Origin: Hypomesus transpacificus
Taxonomy: Eukaryota; Chordata; Actinopteri; Osmeriformes; Osmeridae
NCBI RefSeq assembly: GCF_021917145.1
Contig: NC_061061.1
Coordinates: forward strand, 4,473,390-4,537,389
Direction of reading: 5' to 3'
Length of the DNA stretch: 64,000 nt
In this document: positions 32,998 to 45,539 of the stretch, one piece after another
Numbering within the stretch: the stretch's first letter is position 1
How the letters are laid out: each line of letters opens with the position of its first letter
The notes under the pieces: model-generated
What the model was told of the DNA's origin: nothing
The model's input: only the letters and a program-made list of their open reading frames with translations
Database searches by the model: none
Made by a program: the position numbers and the translations under genes

Positions 32998-33145
32998 CAC
33001 CAGTTGCATCACGGGCACTGCACAAGGCTATCTATCTATAATTCCAGAAATCTGTGTGTCTCCAACATCATCGCGGGCACTGTACCCTATCTATTTTTCA
33101 AGGAACCTGTATTTGCGTGTTTCACCAACTGCATCACGGGCACTG
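32998..33145 (+). repeat. Diverged tandem repeat, period about 62 nt, 2.4 units
   Basis: A core GCATCACGGGCACTG, or GCATCACGG changed to CATCATCGCGG, recurs near 33005, 33067 and 33131. Each copy is preceded by a CACCAA/CACCAG-like start (32998, 33062, 33123), and the spacers share CTATCTAT and CCTGTATTTG/TCTGTGTG-like segments. I found this by eye, so exact unit borders are approximate. Confidence 0.6.
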
Positions 33146-36100
33146 TGCACCAGTAGGACAAAAAGAACGTCTGGTATCAAACAAACACATTTGAATGGAT
33201 TCTTGTTGGTAGGCAGTTTTTGCAGTTATCTTTATCTTTATGGATCACTGCCAAACATTTCAATTGCAGTCTGCACAGACAATTGTTCTATACACAGAAC
33301 CAGGAAGAAAATGGAATTTTGGCAGCCATCATCAGAGCTCACTTTGAAGTTTTACTTCAGAGGTGTTGAACCAGGCCAGGGTCACAAGACGAATGTGAAG
33401 TTTTCTGAATATCCATTTGTTAAGGCACTCCTTTGTTCAACAGGTAAACAGAAAGATGATATCATCACTGTCAAGTTAAACTACATGTGCACCCTGAAAT
33501 ACGTGTTTAGCATGTTTATATTTTTGCACTTCTGCGACGATCCTTCTGAATACACCTACTGATTTAGTGGAGTTTGCTATTTATTATGAGCAAGGTTGTC
33601 TTTGGTCTCTAATATCACACAAACATGCACTCACAAACACATGCACACAGACAGACACAAATATTTTATTTTCTGTCCCTCAAACTTTAATGTCTGTGAC
33701 GGTAGAGACAGTTATTTGTTGTTCAGCTCATGTATCGCCGTTGCTGTTTGTGGTGATCTTTCTCTCTCAAGCTGCCTGACAGAGGGAAGCTCTTTCTCAG
33801 ATCGCTCTCTGGTCCTGACAGGATGAGCATACATTTGCATAGCTCATTGATGGCTGTTCTCTTTGATCTTAGTAGCGATGCCTAATTATCACTCTTCCTC
33901 TATGCAGCCTGCTTCTCAAGCTGCATGTCTCTTTTTAAGCTTCCTCTCTGCTCTCTTCTCCATCTCTTCTCTCCAGCTCGTACCTCCCTCCTAGCTGGCT
34001 GTTTCAATGAATGACAAACATATGGGACATGAAACCAACATACTGAACAGCACAAATAACAACTGTTTGAAAAATAATGAATGAAAACAGAAGTAGCTTT
34101 AGCGTGGCAGTTGTCTCCACATATCATCTCTCAGGTTTCTCTTAGGGGAGACACTGAGAATTATTATCAAAGCCTGTCACATGGATGAAAGGGAGTGAGG
34201 ATGAAACAGCTGTTCTGACACTGTTAACGTTGGTTTATGCATTCCTGTGTAAGAGTCTCACAGAGGATGGCATCATTATTGGGGTTGTTTCAGATTGTTA
34301 GCTAGTGCCCTCTGAACTCAGGTAGTCCATTAGTGAAACATGATACACAGGAATATAGGTTCAGTGGCTTCAAAGGAAATAACTGTCGTACAGAAACGAC
34401 ACCCCTGTCAGCTGGACAGATAATTAAAAACACCTAGAGATAGAATATTATTACTGTGCAATTAGGCATGTAAAAAACGTAGCTTTGGGAATATCGCCCC
34501 CCCAAAAAAAACGAAGAGTGGACTGGAGAGTGACCAAAGGAGTTGCTCACTTAATGGAACTGACGGCTCCACTTTTTCTTAAACATGTTGTGAAGTATGT
34601 TAAGTCTATCCCCTCCCTTTGTAATAATAATTGGCACCTGCCCTGTTCTTCCATAGATTTCAACCATGTTGGGTAGAGGACAGCGGTTGTGAGGATAAAC
34701 ATCAGTCTATTTGTTTTGTTTTCTGGCAGTTTCTAAAGACTAAGAGCAACAAAAAAGCCTTGCAACAATAAGTCCTTTGACTTTTTTTCGTGAGTCTTGA
34801 TTGCATTTAGACAGCTGTCTAGATGTTTTGGACAAATAGTAGTCAAGAGAACACAGCCTCCAGACAAAGCAATTATGGTTTTGTTTATCATGCCTGATTC
34901 TGCCCGAACTTCTTCTGCCTCCAACAACTTTTTAATCGTTAGTCAAATGACAGGACAGGAGAAGTGGCACACCAGTGGTTATCAGGTTTTATTTAAAACG
35001 CAATTATAAATCTGACATTAAGGAATGCAGTGACAAATGAGGCCCATGGATTATAATTATCCAAGCTTTGGGTTAAACAAAACAAGCAAGCATAAGACAG
35101 GTGCAAAAAGAAAAACTGTCAAAGCGAATTACGGCCTTTTGCCAAACACCGTCTTAGTCATCATGAGCTGGTGAAATGGCAAAATAAGATATTCTCAGAG
35201 CAGTGTGCTGTAACCTGTGGTTGGTGCCTCAAGGTATATCATTGTAATAATTTGACCTTTGAAAGAAAGCATAACAGATGAGAGGCTTTTACAAAAGCAA
35301 GTTACCTGTAACCACTTAAACTGTTCCAGAATCCATCTTTAAAGTAAGTTTGACTGTTGGCCAGTAACAAACAAAGCCCTCATTGTTACAGCTCTGCAGC
35401 TGTAACATGCAAAACAGCATTCGCAGAATGCAAAACATGCAGAGGAACTGGGACTACACATGGACTTGACTCTTAAAATGTGACTGTCTAGACTGTATTT
35501 GGTAGTTTGTCCCCAATAATAAGATATTGTGTATATCAACTAGGTTGTTGATGTGAAAGTAAATGTTTCAAAGTAAATCATAAAGACATTGATCAACAGC
35601 AGGCTGATTGCAAATTCAGTTGGAGCTTCTATATATAATTTAGACTACTGATTGAAAATGCACTTATACTTCTAATACTGTCACTGATATACATCAATTG
35701 AAATGTTTGTGATAGTATTTAATCTATATACAGTATTTAATCTGTATACAGTACCTGAACACAGAACAAAAGGACTATTGCTTGCATCAATGCACCACCA
35801 TGTGGTCATACCCCAAAGGGCACCTTTTAACAGGTGCTCTCAAAGCACACTGAGTCCAAGGGAGTTTAATAAAGTACATTTTTAAACACATAAAAACGTC
35901 ATGAACATGAATCATGAACAGCAGTGCCAAGATCATTTGATGGGCTTTACCTCTACAGATAATGGCACATTCTTGAGAATATAGAAACAAAACAAGTTAA
36001 CTTGAATCAAAACATATCTCTAAGCTATTTAGAACATGGCGATAATTCAAAATCCTAGAAGCATTTACCCTTTGTTGTCAACCAACCACAAAGAAATCAA

Positions 36101-36388
36101 CTTACTCAAATTTAATTAACAGAAACTTACTCTCTCATCAATAGATCCATGAGATCCTAAACATTTTGACACAGCTTCTGATGGACATTAAATAACAGAT
36201 ATTATAAGGCACCACTACACCAAGAAAAAGGTAAACTGATATATGACTATGTGGGTTGTAAACATTTAATTATGATTATTAACAATACAGCACACGGCAT
36301 GTAAAAATACTGCAATCTTATGTATATTTTATCAAACTTGGAAGTTAGAGAAATAAAAGCGTTCCTAGAGGTACAAACATATTGTAGC

Positions 36389-36394
36389 TTTATT
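36389..36394 (-). terminator. trip13: trip13 polyadenylation signal
   Basis: TTTATT on the plus strand is AATAAA on the minus strand, 75 nt downstream of the trip13 stop codon. Confidence 0.7.
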
Positions 36395-36468
36395 ACATTT
36401 GCACAGTCTTTAGGCACCACATCCATTCAACCAATGAGCAGTGGAAGACCTGAGTAGCTCATTCCAAA

Positions 36469-39400
36469 TCACACACAGTTCACCATATCTTTCTTTTCCT
36501 CAATCTGTTTATCTACTGCTTGGTCCATGGCCTCCAGGAAACCCTCCAGAGTCACTATAGGGGTCTACAGGCAGAGAGGACAGTTAGGTAAGAGACTGGT
36601 ACCTCAAGGAGAAAGACAAGTTTATTTGGATTCTCTTTGTATTTTGTATGTAGAACTCTTTACCTTAACAAAAAGTGCATGGGCCAAAAACGGCAGTTTC
36701 CTCAGAACTCGTCCACTCAAGCCTTTGCTCTTCCTGTGAGTCATCAGAACAATAAAGCACCATGAGCCAATCAGAGCGCTCGTATTGTCGTTGCCATATA
36801 ATAATCTGTGTTATCGTTCCACTATCTGGTGTTGGCTCTCCATGGGTGTGGCATAAGCCAAGTAGGAGTATTGAAGTATGTACTGGTTATTTTATATTCA
36901 ATTAGTATTCAGTATTGTGTTGCTTCCTATGCTACTGTTGCATAGGAACAGGGTAACAATTTCCAATTTCCCCCATGAGAAAAATACAATTCTAGTGTAT
37001 ACTACTAGACTAGAAGTAAAGAAAGCAGGGTACTCACAGCGCAAGTCTCCAAAGAACCAGACTGTGCACAGACACCTCACTCTCTGCGAAACCCATGGTC
37101 TCCAGCTCAAACACGGTGAACAGTTGTTGCCGGGGGTACACAATCTGACACTGCACACAAGAATCAGGGTCAAACAAAACAACTGCTATTAACAAGCAGA
37201 CTCCTCGAAATTCTCAATAGGAAATGGCAAGATAATGCTTTGTAATGTACAATGTGGATGCAGCTACCCCCAATCCTATTCACCAACTGCATCTATTAAC
37301 TACAGTGCACAGTACAAGTTTGCTCCCTGTTAGTGATGGGAAACATCCAAACTCAACCCACGAGTACACCACGCAGGTCCAAACCATCTCATGTTCAGTC
37401 TGACCTTCATGAGCTCCTCCAGGCAGGAGAGATAGATGTTGTAGATGCCCTGCTCAGACGGGGGGCCGATGTACTGCTTGATGTCTGCTCGGTCCACAAA
37501 CGCCAGGTCTATCTTCTCAGTCACATTAGAGGTGGTTAGGATCACCACATTTGGATGTCTAAAGGATAAAAGTAAAATATACAAGTGTAAAATAAGTGTG
37601 GGAAAAATATAGTACAGTCCAAAAAACAGAATCAAATAACTCCAGTACAGATTAAGATTTGTTACCACACCTTTTGTAATTGATGGGGTTTAAAGTAGTA
37701 GTATAAATGACGTAGAAACAGTGTAAGCCTTGGGTTACTGTTAAGTGTTCCAGATGTGAGCATCTCTGACCGTTTTATCTGGTCCAGTTGTGTGAGGACG
37801 GAGTTGACCACTCGGATGGCATCTGAGGGTTCAGTTCCTGCTTGGGAGGCAGTCCTTGCTGCCGTCAAACTTTCCACCTGGAGACACCAAACACCAGCCT
37901 ATCAAAACAGCTAAGCTACCAAACTCCATTTGAACTACCAAATCACAGGAAAGATAGGTGAAAGACAATGGGGCACACTTGTTCACCTCATCAATCAGGA
38001 CAAACACAAGAGCTTCTTTGTCATCAATCAGCTGCTGAATCTTCTGGAACATCTTAGTCACCAGTTTCCCACTCTGCAATGACAAGACCTTCCTGTTAAG
38101 AGCCAACTAATCAAAAACACAGCCAGATCATACAAGAATCTACAGCCCAAGTTAGTGTTAATACCAGCCATCTGTACCTCTGAGAACCACTTGGAGAACA
38201 AACTGTGACTGTTGATCTCCACAAACTGCCCATAGGAGTACCTGGCGGGGGATAGGAGATGGTGAGATACTGCAGAATGTGAAGGGTAAGGTGTGAAGGG
38301 TAAGGTTGCTGCCAAAATTTCAGACTGCCAATTTCCTTTGTGAAGGTTGCCTTACCTGTTTGACAGTCTGATTGACAGTTTCTGGGAAAGGGCTTTACAT
38401 AGAGACGTCTTTCCTGTGCCTGGGGGTCCTAGATGTGGGCATAAATACAGGCAGATATTTGTCTCTGTCAAGTGTCAAAATACATAAGACCTCCAGAGGT
38501 GTCATTCATCATATAGAACATCCGTGCACTGAGGTGCGAATATTACATTTACAATCAAATTAATTGGATTTGTATAGCCCTTTTTACAAGCAAAGTCACA
38601 GAGGGCTTCACATACACCCATAGAACTGCACTTAAACCAACCAAAACCCTCTAGGAAGACAAGGAAAACTGCTAGAAAAACTAGGATGGAACCATGTGAG
38701 TTCTCAAGATTCTTGTATTATTTACCATGAAGCAGCACGACACGGTTCCATGCTATTAAGTTGCTGTCTACATTTTTGTCTGAGAAGAAGAGTGTTGTTG
38801 AGACATAGTCCAAGAGCTGGGGAGAGGTAGCAAAACAGCACAGTTTGAGTATTGGTTCTGTAAAAAGATGCTTAACTTCTCCCTTCTATAAATGGAGTCA
38901 GAGCAGTGTTTTCTACCTGTTTTTTTACACCATTTTCATAGACCAGACTCTCCCAAATTCCATGAAATTCAGCTGCAAAACACAAACAGAAAATTTGCCC
39001 ATGCATTGGCCCAAACTCCTGAAAGTTCTGGATAGAGTTCCAGTTCTAGTGGATTCAGCTCACCTGTTGGAAGGAGCCAGTGATTGGCTGCGGATAGTTC
39101 CTCCTCTTCCTCCAAGCTGAGCATGCTTGGTCCGTCATCATTAAGAGTGAAGATGTAAATGGACAGATTGCAGTTCTTTAGGTCCATAGGCTGAATGTGG
39201 ATTCCAAATAAAGCACGACGAGTTCAGAATCAGTCAAATGTTAATAATGATTAAAAGACTATGTTAGACCATCTACTGTTACAGAAGCGTCAACAACTTT
39301 ACCTGTCTCTCTGAATCCACTATGGCCACCGATGCCACATGTTTGCTGAGGAAGTCTTCATCAAACTCTGACCATTTGTAATTACCAAAAACCATGGAAT

Positions 39401-39919
39401 GGCGGTTCAGCAAAGCCATAACGTGTGTCCTAACGTCAGATTGCTTTGCAGTGCTGAAATCAGTGTGAGTAAGCAAAACTATCCAGTCAAGGCAATCAGT
39501 GAAAAGCTCAACATTAAGTTAAGGTAGAAAAAAGGACGGTCACCCCAGTTATAGATTGGTGGACTGACAGTATGATAAAGCTGTAGTAAAGCATGTGCAA
39601 ATATTTGCTCTCAGACACCTGTGAGGGTCTTCGTTTGTCACTTGTGAAATAGGTGCTTCATACTTACAGTCAAACTGTAATACTGTAAGTTACAGTATAA
39701 CAGTACCCTACATCTGTTTGTGACCACTAGCAATATATTATATATATTATAATATATATAACTATAGTTCTTCCTTTCTGTTGTGAGTTGAAGTTCAATA
39801 TAGCAACAGTAAACGACGGTAAGATACCTTTGAGATTTGACATGAACTTCTACATGGACGTTGACGAGGTTGTTGGGGTTTTGTTTGTGGTTGCCAACTT
39901 CCATCCTGTCACCCTCCAT
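36469..39919 (-). CDS. trip13: TRIP13 / PCH2 AAA+ ATPase, 13 coding exons
   Basis: TRIP13 is a hexameric AAA+ ATPase that, with p31comet, remodels HORMA proteins: MAD2 in the spindle checkpoint and HORMADs in meiosis (family knowledge). Exons in transcript order: 39828-39919, 39303-39453, 39064-39190, 38917-38972, 38726-38816, 38356-38428, 38178-38241, 37987-38073, 37771-37877, 37405-37558, 37038-37150, 36664-36733, 36469-36564. They sum to 1281 nt, 426 aa (human 432), with all phases consistent. Visible motifs are Walker A GPPGTGKT (Lys about 179), Walker B VFVLIDE (about 241-247), the ILTTSN sensor and [14 protein letters not shown]. The C-terminus is [16 protein letters not shown] chose the start MEGDR for its strong context (AGAAATGG). 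An in-frame ATG 24 nt upstream (39943) would add MCFNVLKE. The gene is head-to-head with brd9. Confidence 0.95.
38553..38700 (+). repeat. Dispersed fish repeat fragment in a trip13 intron
   Basis: The sequence GGATTTGTATAGCCCTTTTT, then CACAGAGGGCTTCACA, later CTCTAGGAAGACAAGGAAAA, resembles a widespread teleost interspersed repeat that I recall but cannot name exactly. It stops about 25 nt before the trip13 exon at 38726-38816. Confidence 0.55.
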
Positions 39920-39943
39920 TTCTTTCAAAACATTGAAACACAT

Positions 39944-40459
39944 GAATTTTATGAATATTTAAGTTAGATGTAACATTCAATTAACTTAGTTGGACCAGCT
40001 AGCTCATTTAAATCGCATAACTAGTTATCCAAACTACATCATTTCACTTTCTCGCTTTACTTACGCTATTGCTAGCTAGCACACTAAAATTAAACTGCAA
40101 TATCAAATCAGAAGAAATCTTACGTCCTTACCAAAGACAGAAATGGTTTGCTAGTTATGCGTCGGTTGACTTGATATTTGGTAATTAATCTTTCCTTTTG
40201 TGAAGTTATAGCAATCTAACAAAGCTGTCTCATTGAATACCTTGCATTTTGCTACCTCTAGCTGTCAAAAAAATCCAAATCTAGCGGGCTGTGTGGCTCA
40301 CGCGGATGTGATTGAATGTTCTGACGACGCGGCTGATATAGTACTTCCGGTGCTTGCTAGCTTTTGAAATGATTATTGTTTGCTAGCTAGCTTCAACATC
40401 TTGGATGGTATAATTACATTATCTAACAACTAATCTAATTTCAATTCAAACGCTAGAAA
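39944..40459. promoter_or_regulatory. Bidirectional trip13 / brd9 promoter
   Basis: Only about 540 nt separate the two divergent start codons. The interval contains a small CpG cluster near 40283-40335 and an ETS-type site ACTTCCGG at 40343-40350. No TATA box is obvious. The same divergent arrangement is known for human TRIP13 and BRD9. A plausible trip13 5' UTR donor (TTTG|GTAAGG, minus strand, near 40134) suggests an untranslated first exon, but this is not certain. Confidence 0.75.
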
Positions 40460-43400
40460 ATGGGGAAGAAACACAAAAAACACAAGCCGGAATGGAGAAC
40501 AGTTGACGGTAAGTTTGCATAAAAATGAACGTGTAGTTTTTGATCAATTGTTCGCACAGATAAGATTAAGAAGGTATCTTATAGCTAGCCTAGCTAACCG
40601 CTAATCAGCTCTCACAGCTGATGATGGTGGGCTGGATCAACCAGCAGCATCATCATCACCGTTACCACAGCAGCCTACACGACACATATAACAAATGGTG
40701 TTATTGGGTTTCCTCCATACAATGTATGTACAGTAACTTAATGAACTTCTCAACTAGAATATTGACATAGCTTCACACAGCCCATCATCAGACATGGCAC
40801 AACGCCCCTACGACAAATTACGGCATTCCAGTGATTCTCAGTCTACTTGCATCCTTACATTCATCATCTGTTATCACTTTCAACACACAACACTGTCCTG
40901 TACAGTATAGATGTGTTTTTTATTTTTGTTTTTAATTTTTTATCGAAGGCACATCATCTTTACAAGTATACTAATACATAGGCTACATATGGACGTGCTA
41001 CTACTGTTGGCTATGTTACTGAATGTTGGTGGTTTTAAGTGTGGTTCCTGGTTTCAGACTACGAAGACAAACCCCTGGAGAAACCTCTGAAGCTTGTACT
41101 GAAAGTTGGTGGAAGTGAAGTCACAGAACTGTCAGGCTCCGGCCATGACTCCAGTTTCCACGATGACAGGTCAGACCACGAGCGAGAACGCCACAAAGAC
41201 AAAAAGAAGAAGAAGAAGAAAAAGTCTGAAAAAGACAAAGACAAGCATGTGGATGATGAGGAGAGAAGACGCCGGAAGGTGAGTATGAGGAAAGTGAAGG
41301 TTGCAAAAGAAAAGTATGTCTGCCGGACGCAATATCATTCTCAAATCTCTGTTCATTCTGGTTCAGGAGGAGAAGAGGAAGAAGCGAGAGAGGGAGCAGA
41401 ATGAATTAGATGCAGCTGCCACCGCTGCTGTCTCCACTGCCACTGCCTCTGGCACTATTGTGGCAGTCGAGCCCTTCATGCTGCCAAATGTGCCAAAGAG
41501 CATCAGTATCAGTATTGGTATGGAGGTAAGACATTGAATGAATCTGAACAGATCAAACAGATCATGTGTGCGTAACAGTTACACTCTTACCATTTGAACA
41601 GGACTGCTTCAACAATTAGTCATTTTGCATATGTGTTTTTTTGCAGCTGGAGGAGAAGAAGAGGAAGAGAGAGAGGTTTGAGATGAACCCTGAGATGGAT
41701 GAGTTTCACCCCAACATAAAGGTGGAGGTGGAGCAGCAAGGAGACAGACCTGTGCGATCATGCAGAACACAGCAGGGTAGGAGAACACCTCAACTCTGCC
41801 ACAATCTGAGTCGGCTGTGTGAACATGGGGGGAAAATGCAGTTTATCACACCAGGATGTGTTAGTTTAAGATGGTAAAATGTACCATGTCCTCCTGGTTG
41901 TGTGTTTACAGAGCTATTCTGTCTCTCTTTGTCTCTTTCCTCAGAGAGCGAGTGCACTCCTCGTCAGCAGCTGCTGGAACACTTCCTACGACAGCTTCAG
42001 AGGTGCGGACTAAGGAAAACCGAAACACTCTAAATAGTTCTTGTTATGGTAGATGCGAGCCAAAATCCATATCTGTTGAGAATCCTGTCCTTAATGTTGA
42101 TGTTGTGCTTGTCCTCGCAGGAAAGACCCCCACGGGTTCTTCTCCTTCCCAGTGACAGATGCCATTGCTCCTGGGTACTCCATGATCATCAAACACCCCA
42201 TGGACTTCAGCACCATGAAGGACAAGATCACAACCAACGAGTACAAAACCATCACAGAATTTAAGGTGAGGGGGGGATGTTGATTAGGTTGTTCTTGACC
42301 GAGAACATCCAGATTTCTGTGAGTTGATTACGTAATGGGAATATTACTTTTATACCTGATTGTGAGGGTTGAATCAATTCACAGATCAGATTTCAAAGCT
42401 TATTTTTCTCTTTTGGTTTTTCAGGCTGATTTCAAACTGATGTGTGATAACGCCATGATCTATAACCGCCCAGAGACCGTGTACTACAAAGCTGCCAAGA
42501 AACTTCTCCACACAGGCTTCAAGATGATGAGCAAAGTAATGTGTGCCTCATGGAGGGACTGGTTTCACCTGTAGCCTGCTTGCTGACTTTAACCTGTCTG
42601 TTTAATTTGACCCTTTTTACAGATGCTTCTGCTCTTGCAGTACCAGCTTGGCTTCCTATTTAATGTTATGCTGTACCTATTTTTTATCAGCAATGGTGTA
42701 GTTCCATCTGCTCACTGGTTTAGTGCATCGATTTGGCAATTTAGATTTTCTATTTAAGTCACGGACATGGGTAAAGTGGGTAGGAGAAATGTAGATTTGG
42801 TATTCAGGGTGGATCTGTGCTTCAGGAAAAGTTTGCCTTGTACTAACCCCCTTTCCCCTCCAAGATTCGCCTCATCATCATCATCATGGTCGTCACCGAC
42901 TCACCACCATCCCATCCCATCTATCTTACCACTCTTTCGCGAGTTCTGCAGATGTAGTAAAGCCCTGCCCCCTGGCTCTCTTATCTGTGCTCTGTTTGCA
43001 GGAGCGGCTCTTAGCTCTGAAGCGCAGCATGTCTTTCATGCAGGACATGGATTTCTCTCAGCAGGCAGCCATTTTGGGGGACGAGGACATAACAACAGAG
43101 ATACCGGTCCCTGAGGTCGTTCCCCTTCCTTTGGAGTCGGCCAAGAAGTCCAAAAAGCAGCCCGTCAAAGACATGAAGGAAGTGATCAGGTAAAACAGAT
43201 GTCGCATATCCCAAATCATGTCTGTTTTGCCTCCGAGTGTCCCTGGCTGTGATCACTGAGCTCAAGTGATATCCAGCGGAGATCTGATCACCTCAGTGGG
43301 GGTCTCTCACAGGACACCTGTGTGTAAGTGTGGAGTAACCGTGTAACTGTGTGGCCCCAGCTACCTGTTTGAGCCGGAGGGGAACGCCTGTAGCCTGACG

Positions 43401-45539
43401 GACAGCACGGCCGAGGAGCATGTCCTGGCTTTGGTGGAGCACGCCGCGGACGAGGCCCGGGACCGCATCAACCGCTACATGCCCAGCTCCAAGGTTCCAC
43501 AGCAAATTCCAGTCACTACAATAACATTATTTCGATTTTAATTTCAAACATTTAACAAAAATCGATAGATAAGGAAACGAAACAAGAATAACAGCAAAGG
43601 TATACATAAAAAGGAACATAAAATACAAGAAAGACATGTAGCCACTAGATGCAAGTGTGAAGGGTGGGTTGTCTTTACCACTCTCTTTGTTTCTGGGATT
43701 CCAGATGGGCTACCTGAGGAAAGAGACTGATGGTTCCCTGGTCTACAACGTTGTCAATCAGCTGGACCCAGATGTGGAAGGTGTGTTTTCACAAGCACAA
43801 GCTCACATCTACATACAGCGCTCCTGAAAATTGATTGTTTACAGCACATCTTTTGTCTTTTTTACAGAGGAGGAGACCCATCCTGTTGATTTGAGTTCCC
43901 TCTCAAATAAACTCTTACCTGGATTAACAACGTTAGGGTTCAAAGACGACAGGAGACACAAAGGTGTGTAAAGAGTATATTCTACATTTGTATACATTTT
44001 GCAGATGCTTTTCTTCAAAGCGACACAGAAGTCGCTTTGAACCCTATTGAGTCACGTATCATAGCAAGTATGAATGACAATATGATATTGCTTGGTTGTT
44101 AACAACCAGGCAAATAGGAAAGCAGTTGCACTCCACGTATAGTTATGGATCTCTCCTTGCTCCTTGTCTAGTGACGTTTCTTAGCAGTGCCTACAACACC
44201 CAGAGCCTCCAAAACAACTCCATCTACCCGGATCTGCTTCCTGATGAGATGGACCTGCTGTACTCTGCCTATGGAGATGACACAGGGGTGCAGTGTGCTC
44301 TCAGGTACTGCCTCACATTTCAGTCTTCACAGGACATGTTGGTAGAGCAGTTCAACCTACATGTAAAAGCCCTGGCCAGCTGTCTGCATCAGGAACTCGG
44401 ACCACTGCATCTGTCTGCGCTCAGGAACAATGTCACCTGTGTTTTAAAATGTAGTTGCGTTCTCCATTTCTCAGCATACAGGAGTTTGTGAAAGGGTGTG
44501 GAAGCTCCACAAAGAGGTTGGTGGATGGGCTGCTGGATAAGATGACTGCTGGGGACCACTCTAAAGCGGTCTTCCAGATACGACAGGTACCTGCTTCCGC
44601 ACACAAGGTGCTGTGTTTACAAGGAGTTCCGACAATTTAGTTCCGACAATTCTGATCTCATAGTGTTTTTGATGTTCCGTTCCAGAAACGAAACATGGCG
44701 CTGAAGCCAGACGAGACCAAGAACAGCATCTGTGACATGCAGGTACGGTACAGCATGCCATGCTTATTCTGTGGTTTACTATCAGAACTGAAGTCTGATA
44801 AGGTTTGTCAGAATTGCAACTCTAGCCTCAGCCTCCCGCTGGTCACCTGACTCATTGTGCTCTTTAGGTTGCAGACGGAACAGGTCTGGGAGAGAGTGGC
44901 TCAGTGCTGGACTTCATGTCCATGAAGAGCTACTCGGACATGTCTCTGGATATTTCCATGCTCAACACGTTAGGTAAGAGTCTTAAACCAGCACTAGCAA
45001 GAGATGTCTCATCGTCATTTTAAAAAACCAATACCTTTTAATAGCCTGACGATCTTCATCATTTGTATGTTTAGTTTGGTCATTGGTGCTGGTCAATGGG
45101 CCTCTGTGAAGCCCCTTGTGACATTGGGTGTAATGTGAGTGGTTTCTTGGCTTGGCAGGTAAAATGGTTAAGAAGGAGCCGGAGCAGGAGGAAGGCCAAC
45201 AGCACTTTGACGAGGCAGCTAAGCTGCTGCAGGAGTTTCAAGATGCCCAGGTGGACCGGGTGGGGTCCAGACCCTCCTCCAACCTGTCCTCCCTCTCCAA
45301 CACCTCTGAGAGGGACCAGCACCACCTGGGTAAAGGACCACTCAGAGCTTTGAAAGCTATTGTTTTGTTTGGAAGATTGATAGTATTACCAGTAACGGAT
45401 CTACTGAGAGTACTTTTTTTTCCCCCTTCCCTCCACAGGGAGTCCATCCCATTTGGGTGTGGGTGACCAGTCAGAGATGGTTCATGACCCCTATGAGTTC
45501 CTGCAGTCTCCAGAACCAGGCTCCACAGCCAACAGCTGA
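40460..45539 (+). CDS. brd9: Bromodomain-containing protein 9 (ncBAF subunit), 17 coding exons
   Basis: BRD9 is an acetyl-lysine reader and a defining subunit of the non-canonical BAF (GBAF) remodeller in the nucleus (family knowledge). Exons: 40460-40508, 41058-41278, 41367-41525, 41647-41776, 41945-42002, 42121-42265, 42425-42535, 43002-43189, 43361-43493, 43705-43780, 43868-43963, 44172-44304, 44475-44586, 44686-44742, 44868-44973, 45159-45329, 45439-45539. They total 2046 nt, 681 aa, all in phase. The protein starts MGKKHKKHKPEW, followed by a Lys-rich stretch (KKKKKKKKSEKDKDK). The bromodomain spans about residues 187-291, with TDAIAPGYSMIIKHPMDF and the acetyl-lysine-binding Asn in IYNRPETVYY (about 268). 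The conserved C-terminal domain follows and ends HDPYEFLQSPEPGSTANS. It is longer than human BRD9 (597 aa), largely because of exon 3. The exon-9 donor (GTTCCA) is weak. Confidence 0.95.
41367..41525 (+). other. brd9: brd9 exon 3: extra 159-nt in-frame exon
   Basis: The exon has a TTCAG acceptor and a strong GAG|GTAAGA donor, is open throughout and has phase 0 at both ends, so skipping keeps the frame (628 aa). It encodes a basic start (EEKRKKRERE), an Ala/Thr-rich middle and ends SISISIGME. The next exon also begins with a similar basic motif (EEKKRKRER). As I recall human BRD9, only one such motif is present and exon 2 joins directly to the equivalent of exon 4. It could be a cassette exon or a lineage addition. 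Confidence 0.7.
43987..44036 (-). repeat. Degenerate SINE-tail-like fragment in brd9 intron 11
   Basis: The plus strand has TTTTGCAGATGCTTTTCTTC followed by AAAGCGAC. This resembles the inverted tail of fish SINEs (TTAGCAGACGCTCTTATCCAGAGCGAC). The match is short and diverged. Confidence 0.4.

Larger units (their letters stand above)
32101..36388. other. Gene-free interval between nkd2 and trip13
   Basis: About 4.3 kb between the nkd2 5' end and the trip13 3' end. It holds the TG repeat (32219-32313), a diverged tandem triplication (32998-33145) inside a 168-codon open frame (33056-33562), and a TCF/LEF-type match CTTTGATC at 33861-33868. I saw no known exon. Confidence 0.5.

Noticed and set aside
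41039..41404. Unspliced extension of brd9 exon 2
   Set aside because: Bases 41279-41366 begin with a good GTGAGT donor and lead to a stop. The spliced frame continues with the known Brd9 sequence.
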